NCBI GenBank assembly: GCA_015680685.1
Contig: MNCI01009599.1
Span: 140,079 to 204,078 of the forward strand
Direction of reading: 5' to 3'
Length of the DNA stretch: 64,000 nt
Source: Gnetum montanum
Lineage: Eukaryota > Streptophyta > Gnetopsida > Gnetales > Gnetaceae
The translations under genes and the position numbers were made by a program. The notes beneath the pieces are model-generated. The model saw only the letters and a program-made list of their open reading frames with translations. It was not told the origin of the DNA and did no database searches. Below, piece by piece: positions 58,247-64,000 of this stretch; positions within the stretch are counted from its first letter, which is position 1, and each line of letters starts with the position of its first letter.

Positions 58247-59740
58247 GTGGAGGAAAAGGTAGGAAGGAACCCACATTTTTGGCCAAGGGAAAGTATTGAT
58301 CATGTAGTTTGCTTCCTAACCAAACATGGATTAGGGAGCATGCAAGGCTTAGGATTCTATGGGGGGCTATCGACTTCAACCACTCGTTCGGGTGTGTTAG
58401 CCTTAAGCGTTGCATTGGTTGTTATAGATGTACCACCAAGAAACTCTTCTTCTAAAACTTATGCCATGTTTATGTCATGGATAGTTGAAGAGGAAACATT
58501 ATCACCATGGATGATAACTTGACCACCTTCATATGGAAGGTGGATTTCTTGGTGGATGGGAGAGGAGATGGCCCTTAGTTGGGCTAGCCAAGGCCTACCT
58601 AGAATCATGTTGTGGTCTGGCATCTTGTCGATGACTGTAAAGTTTGCAAATGTGGGGTACTAGTCCCCTCTCATGAAGGCGATGTGGATTGTGTTATTAA
58701 TGGCTACACGTGCTCCATCGAAGGAGTTTAGAGACTCAATTTCAGTCAATTGAATGCTGTGAATTAGGCCTAGTCGTTCGACAATGGAGTGCATGACAAC
58801 GTTTTCTGCCGCACCATCATCGATGTGTACTCTACGTACTGTGTATTTTCCAATGCTTACACTAGTGTTTAACGGTGCATGTGTGACCTTCCCTCGTATG
58901 GGGTTGACTTTGACTACATCATTATGAAAGGCTAAGGTTGCTGAACCTAATTTTGGTGGTGTAGGAAGTAGCATTGTTGCATGGATGGATGCCTCATTTT
59001 CAGGGATGTCCTCCATAATAGGAATGGAGCCCAAGATCTTGGCCAATGCTTGGTAGTGAGGAGATGAGATCATGACCAGGTCATACAAGCTCAATATCAT
59101 TTTCTTTTGCTTGAGCATTTCTTTTACTTGGGTTAGTGCAACTATAAAATCCTTGTCATTGGCTGTTGTGTTGGCCTTCACTTCCTCCATGTGGCTTGAG
59201 AGATAGATCTCTCATGGAGTGGTATTAGGCTTGGTTTGTTTGGTCTCCTTGGGGGTAGGGGCCCCAGTGTTTAGTTGTTGTTTGCTGGTTGTGGCCTTTG
59301 CTTCGGCCATGGGGGTTGCAAGGTGTTCATTTGTCCTCTTGCGTTGCCATTTGGTGGACCTACCTGGGTTGCTAGTGGGGTTGACTCTCAAGGGAGGAGG
59401 GATCGAGATGTTGCCCACTGTTGGGCTTCAGGTAGGTGAGAGGCCATCATGTTGTGGCCCCTTATGATAAATGGTGGCTTAGGTGTTGTTGTAGCATTTT
59501 TTGTGTGACTAACTTGTTGTGGCATCTTGATGACAAAAGGTTGCCTAGTAATTGTTGTTGTTGCGATATGCTAATTTAATGTCTTAGCAGATGAACGTTG
59601 TGGAGCCTTGATCACAAAGGGTGTTGTGGGTGCCTAGGGTGGCACCTTGATAACAAAGGGAGGCCTCTTGTTTGTGGAGGCTAAGGGAATCCTTGCCTTA
59701 CTGAGAGGCACACGGATCATGAAAGGTTATTGCATAGGTT
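58247..59740 (-). pseudogene. Linker, protease and tail of copy E2
   Basis: Here the protease is complete: RRVHIDDGAAENVVMHS near 58800 and HNMILGRPWLAQLRAISS near 58560-58600, then HQEIHLPYEGGQVIIHGDN. The tail then degenerates into the repeat array. The 176-codon stretch 58660-59190 is open. Upstream, the basic region KWQRKRTNEHL and the PFVIKVP-type repeats are present with stops. D-D-G replaces D-S-G/D-T-G at the active site, as in D and E1. Confidence 0.8.
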
Positions 59741-59798
59741 TGGGCTTGCCACCTATGCTAATCGAACTTATGACATAGGAGGCATCGTCTATGTTGGA

Positions 59799-61667
59799 TT
59801 AACTTGCCATGTCAATCACTAGTTGGCCTTGTTCTATCATTCCCTGCAGGTCATCTTGCAAGGCATGACAATTGTCTATACCATGGCTAGCCATTTGATG
59901 GTAATGATAGTATTGGTCCAGTTTAAAATGTTGTGGGATCAGGGGATCATTTGGTACTGCTAATGTGTGGTTCCTTAGTAGTTCACAGTACCTATCATGT
60001 TTATGGTAGGTAATCTCTAACATGTGTTTGTGTTGGATTTGATCGGCTTTCAAGAGTTGCTCCAATAGTTGAGAGGGTTGCATCGATAGTGGTGTATACT
60101 TTGAGCTATCCTTGCGCTGAAAGTTGGGCCTTGGGGTGGCCCCTATAGATGTAGGTGAGTTGGTGCCAAATTTGGAAACTTTGTCAGCTGGGGCTTTAGG
60201 TTGCTTAGTTGTTGGGCCCCAGTTGGTTGCTTTTGTGCTTACGACCATCATTGCTACTATTGTGTTTTTCTTATGAGCATGTTGATTTCTATAGGCCACA
60301 TAAGCTAGGTCATTGCTCGATTGCACCACTTCCTCTATGTCCTTAATTTGTGCAAATGCTTGGCCCAAGGTACAGGCTTTGAAATAGTAAAGTTTTGACT
60401 TAATGAAGTCATTCACAGTGGCTTTAAAAATGGTGAGGAAGTATGTCTCAGGTATGGGCTCATGGAGTTTGTTGAGGGCTGCGCTCCACCTTTGGATGAA
60501 TTTTTGCACTGGCTCTAATGGTTCTTGTTTGATTTGAATTAAGCTATCTAGTGTGGCTTCAGGTTTTAGATTATATTTGAAACGAGTGACAAAATGATGT
60601 AACAAATCTTCCAGAGAGGATATGGAGTTACGGGGTAAGGCTCGGTACCAATCTAAAGTGTTTCCTGTTAAGGACATAGTGAAAACACACAGAATTGCAT
60701 GAGGCTAGGCCTGAAGTAGTAGACATTCTAGTCAAAATGTCACTAGGTGGGCGTTTGGATCTCCCTCTCTGTTGTACTTGGTTAACTAGGGTAGTGAGAT
60801 TTCCTTTGGCAAGGTTAATGGTGGAACTGAGGGGTGGATTAGATCATCTTGGTAGAAATCCAACACCTTTATTTCCTTAGTGTTTGCAATTTTAAGGCAC
60901 TTTACCTCTTCAGTTAACATATGCATCATTTTTTTCATGTCTGCCCACTCTTGGGTGGTAGGCTGACCAACGAGATGAGTGGATTGCAATTGATAGTAGT
61001 TTGGTTGTTGCATTGTTTGTGGAAAGGGATACTATTGGATTGTCAGTTGTTGTAGCAGAGCAACATTTAGAGATGGGATTAGAGGGTGTGGTATGTTATA
61101 GAGAGTAGGTTGGTATTGCTGGACAACTGGTGAAACCCACTACCCAGCCACCGGTTGTGAGGTGATCCCCTGAATGTGTTGCGTTGAAGTAGTTAGAGGT
61201 GCCCCATGGGTTTGTACTTGTGGTATGTAATGGATGGACGTGGAAGCTGGTACTTCTTGCCGAGAAGCTAGTCCTCGAGTGTACGTGGATGAAGGAGGAA
61301 GCATGGTTCCTTCCAGGAAAGGTTGAAATAATGGATTTGTATAGGCGTGAGGACTGACAGTATGGTACAAATCCCCATGCTTAGATTGGGTGGCAAAGTC
61401 ATCTTCCTCATCCTCACCCTGAGGCTCTATTGGAGGTATCTGTAAGTCTTGGCTTCTTGCCATGGGAAGCTGGGATATTAGTTTATGATGGTGTTCAGAC
61501 AATGGGATTATATCAAACACTGAAGAAATGAACTCATGACCTCCTTTGTGGATACGTTCATAGTCTCTCTTTGCTTCTCTCTCTACACGATCGATGGGTA
61601 AGTTGGCTTGGATCTTGACACATATGAAGTTATACTATTTAGGTGTGAGGATGTGGGAAGATTCTGT
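59799..61667 (-). pseudogene. gag: Gag of copy E2
   Basis: The position of the E1 start codon reads ACA here (61667-61665), so the start is lost. The best part is a 292-codon open stretch (59799-60677): DWYRALPRNSISSLEDLLHH, KYNLKPEATLDSLIQIKQE, FIQRWSAALNKLHEPIPETY, then NDFIKSKLYYFKACTLGQAF. It ends with YHYHQMASHGIDNCHALQDD and MIEQGQLVID. The earlier pieces (60786-61013, 61140-61520) align with E1. Fits the Retrotrans_gag family of Tat-type elements. Confidence 0.85.
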
Positions 61668-61671
61668 GATA

Positions 61672-61930
61672 GCGTGTACAAGCTGACAGTGTGCAGCATG
61701 ACTAACCTATAGCATGTGCAGCGTGACTAGCCTGCAACGTGTGCAGCATGACTAGCCTGCAACGTGTGTAACGTGACTAGCCTGGAGCGTGTGTAACATG
61801 CAGCGTGACTAACTCATAGCATGTGTGTCAGCGTGAGTAACCTCAGTGTGCGTGACAGGTTTCAGCATGAGCAAGCTTAGCATTCATGACAGGGGCAGCG
61901 TGAGCTAGCTCAGCGTGCATAAGATAATTT
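61672..61930 (-). repeat. GCGTGACTAGCCTGCAACG minisatellite in the E2 leader
   Basis: About eight to ten imperfect copies of the unit also seen at 54050-54335, again between primer site and gag. CpG positions vary as CG, TG or CA between units. Confidence 0.8.
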
Positions 61931-62060
61931 GAGTTTCAGCATATGGTAGCGTTAGTTGGGTTTTAGTTTCAGTGTTTGGCTTATGCAATGTTTGAACAGA
62001 TCTATGTGGTGGCGTTTGAACAGGCAGCATGATAAATGTTTCGATAAGATGATAAACAAG

Positions 62061-62083
62061 ATCAAGCCTCCTTCTAGCACCAA
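62061..62083 (-). other. Primer binding site of copy E2
   Basis: The minus strand reads TTGGTGCTAGAAGGAGGC, five bases past the LTR end. It matches element D at 29462-29480 almost base for base. Confidence 0.85.
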
Positions 62084-62088
62084 TTTAC

Positions 62089-63813
62089 TGTACTAACCTA
62101 AATCGTCGATGCAACACTAGAAGGGAAAACACACATCGAAAGATCATCGGGCAAACACAGTTGACCCTACCTTCATGTGAGGGAAAGTTGGAAAAGGAAA
62201 TGAAGGTAGAGTGCCTTGGATGGTCTGCACACAAATCAACCAAGGACTTCCCCGAGCATAAACTACGGCTTGCACTGGGTTATCATAAATTGATGTTCGA
62301 AATGTAAACGGCAACGCATGAAATTTAAATAGAACGTATGCAGAAATGTATTGTAAATAGAGCATAAATAGAGAAAATAATGTAAATGGTAGGCAATAAT
62401 GAACTGTATTATATTATTTAAATAAGAATGTGCACTGTTCAAAGCGTAGCTACGCGTGTGGATGGCAGGTGAAGCACTAAGCCCCGAGATGATATGTGAA
62501 GTGCTCGGATGCTAGGAGTCAAGTGTGTCTAAGCATCCTAGGCTGCTGGTTGATGCTTCCCAAGTCATCAACCTTCAAAAATGCTGACCTTATTTATGTG
62601 GATTGATAGGGTATTTATAGGATTCGGCCGGGCTCGGGCACGGAATTCATGAATGGAATCAATGGCTAGGAGATGAGAGAAACACAGATCTCATGACACG
62701 TGTCCAATTGACAACTATGTATGAGTTGGATGTGTGTGGGCAAGCTACGTTCTTGACCAGGTTCATCGTATCTTACAATGTGTGGCTTACTCAAGCCCGT
62801 GGAAGCATGTACAATTTGGACCATGAGGGCTTAACAAGCCCACAAATGAAGATTTACAATGAAATGATAATGTACAACAAGAGAAATTGGTTATGGCTCC
62901 GTTGAAACTTTTGGATCTGTGACTTCATTGCTGCAGGGTGTCAATTTGAGTGGTTCCATGGCTGTTTGGAGTATTTTTTCTTGACAAGAACTTCCAAAGT
63001 TGATTTTGTCTTAGTGTGACTTGAGCGTGCGCACACTACACTCACGCCACACTCATGCTACAGCGTGACCTCAATGTTAGTGAGTAAGGACTTGAAAATT
63101 TTTTACCAAATTTCAAACTTTGAAGCTTGATTCCTGAGTGCAACAACTGTCTGGCTATGGTTGATCTTAAGAGTGCAACACTACACTCACGCCACACTCA
63201 TGCTGCAGCGTGACCTACAACGTGACTTGTAGTGTGGTCTTCTGCGTGACCTTAAAAACTTACAATTTTGAGTTGAAATCTGGAATTTCTAAAGGCTGGG
63301 AACCATAGTTGTCAATAGTGGACCCTGAGGATGACTTGCACACTTGAAATCAAGTCATTTTGACTAAGTTTTAAGGCTCTAAAAGTTGGTCACGCTGGAC
63401 TCACGTTGCAGCGTGACTTGCAACATGACCTCAAAAACTTGCAATTTTGAGTTGAAATCTAGAATTTCTAGAGGCTGGGACCCATAGTTTTCAATAGTGG
63501 ACCTTGAGGATGACTTGCACCCTTGAAATCAAGTCATTTTGACTCAATTTTGAGGCTCCCAAAGTTGGTCACGCTGGACTCATGCCACAGTGTGACCTGC
63601 AACCTGACCTGCAGTGTGTGTGAGAAAATTTGCACTTTTGCAACGTGAGTTGTCTAGAACAAGCCATCATGAGTGCCCAAGACAGGCCAACGTCAGTGCC
63701 CAAGACAGGCCAGTGTCAGTCACATGCCTTAGTAAATTTTTGCCTCCCGAAGGCTCGAAGGGCTCTGGGTCATTCTCATTTCAAAGTGTTAGGCCGAAAT
63801 TAGTGGTGTTTCA
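62089..63813 (-). repeat. 5' LTR of copy E2
   Basis: 1725 bp; the sense strand starts TGAAACACCAC and ends AGTACA. Compared with the middle LTR it differs roughly every seventh or eighth base by eye, mostly by transitions. A TATAAATAC box is at 62611-62620 on the minus strand. The outer boundary is fixed by comparison with segment X: sequence similar to X resumes at GTGGAC (63814). GTGGA would be the target duplication. Confidence 0.9.
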
Positions 63814-64000
63814 GTGGACATGAGAGGTTCAACACCAAAGAATGTCATGCACACAGATGTCCAAATGAAAACAACAATAAACAAAGATCTTCAATAGCAA
63901 AAAAGAGATGAACTACAATGATGCTGGAGAAGAAATAGCCAGAGGCTGTGATGAAATTGAAGAAAACACCTTTAGAAGAAACCACAACTGAGAAGACCAA
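63814..64000. other. Flank of the E array, second copy of part of segment X
   Basis: Similar to 50468-50656 in the same orientation (GTGGAC, CACCAAAGAATG, GATGAAATTGAAGAAAAC are shared). Since the E2 LTR ends exactly where this similarity begins, E2 inserted into a copy of X. The window ends within it. Confidence 0.75.

Larger units (their letters stand above)
50945..63813 (-). mobile_element. Tandem E array: LTR, internal, LTR, truncated internal (gag-protease family)
   Basis: On the minus strand the order is LTR (63813-62089), primer site, gag-protease, repeat array, polypurine tract, LTR (56224-54489), a second primer site, and a second gag-protease that stops inside the protease at about 50945. 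The two internal regions are parallel from primer site to protease. Between the outer and middle LTR the copy (E2) is complete and contains no RT, RNase H or integrase. The array is of the same family as element D. A single shared LTR between two internal regions is typical of unequal recombination between LTRs. Confidence 0.85.

Noticed and set aside
58247-58522. Plus-strand ORF of 91 codons
   Set aside because: It is the opposite strand of the protease tail of E2, which reads sensibly on the minus strand and matches element D.

Overview
The window looks like intergenic DNA from a large plant genome. It is AT-rich, has no intact host gene, and consists almost entirely of old, nested and broken LTR retrotransposons. 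The Gag and Pol reading frames are easy to follow by eye but are broken by many stops, a large share of them TAG or TAA where CAG or CAA is expected. That pattern fits long-term loss of methylated cytosines. The age and nesting, together with a captured NLR-type resistance gene fragment, suggest a seed plant with a slowly purged giant genome such as a gymnosperm. The lineage is inference.

Layout. 1-2738: the 3' end of an LTR element (H1, + strand) with its polypurine tract and 3' LTR, apparently inserted into a gag-protease remnant of a different Ty3/gypsy element (2739-4130, - strand). 6151-16012: element A (- strand), a complete Athila-like Ty3/gypsy element with both LTRs, a tRNA-Asp type primer site and gag-PR-RT-RH-INT. 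16896-18142: a solo LTR of the H family with a perfect 5-bp target duplication. 19600-19935: a LINE endonuclease scrap. 21386-27761: element C (+), an A relative cut inside its integrase by element D. 27762 to about 34440: element D (+), with gag and protease only. About 34480-35110: an unidentified minus-strand coding remnant with possible introns. 35111-46261: element B (-), another A relative, whose gag is split by a 3.1-kb block carrying host gene fragments, including leucine-rich repeats of an NLR-type resistance gene. B itself sits inside the reverse transcriptase of element G (+, 46262-48510). 49916-50915: short repeats around a unique-looking segment X. 50945-63813: a tandem E array on the - strand (LTR, internal, LTR, truncated internal) of the same family as D. 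63814-64000: a second copy of part of X.

Two retroelement systems dominate. The A/B/C/G group has a classic gag-pol. The D/E group has LTRs, primer site, polypurine tract, Gag and an aspartic protease, but its one complete copy shows no reverse transcriptase, RNase H or integrase between the LTRs. It would have to borrow those enzymes. This gag-protease family, with its distinctive internal repeats and tandem arrangement, is the strongest candidate here for something not well described. All boundaries come from reading by eye; coordinates of decayed coding regions are approximate.
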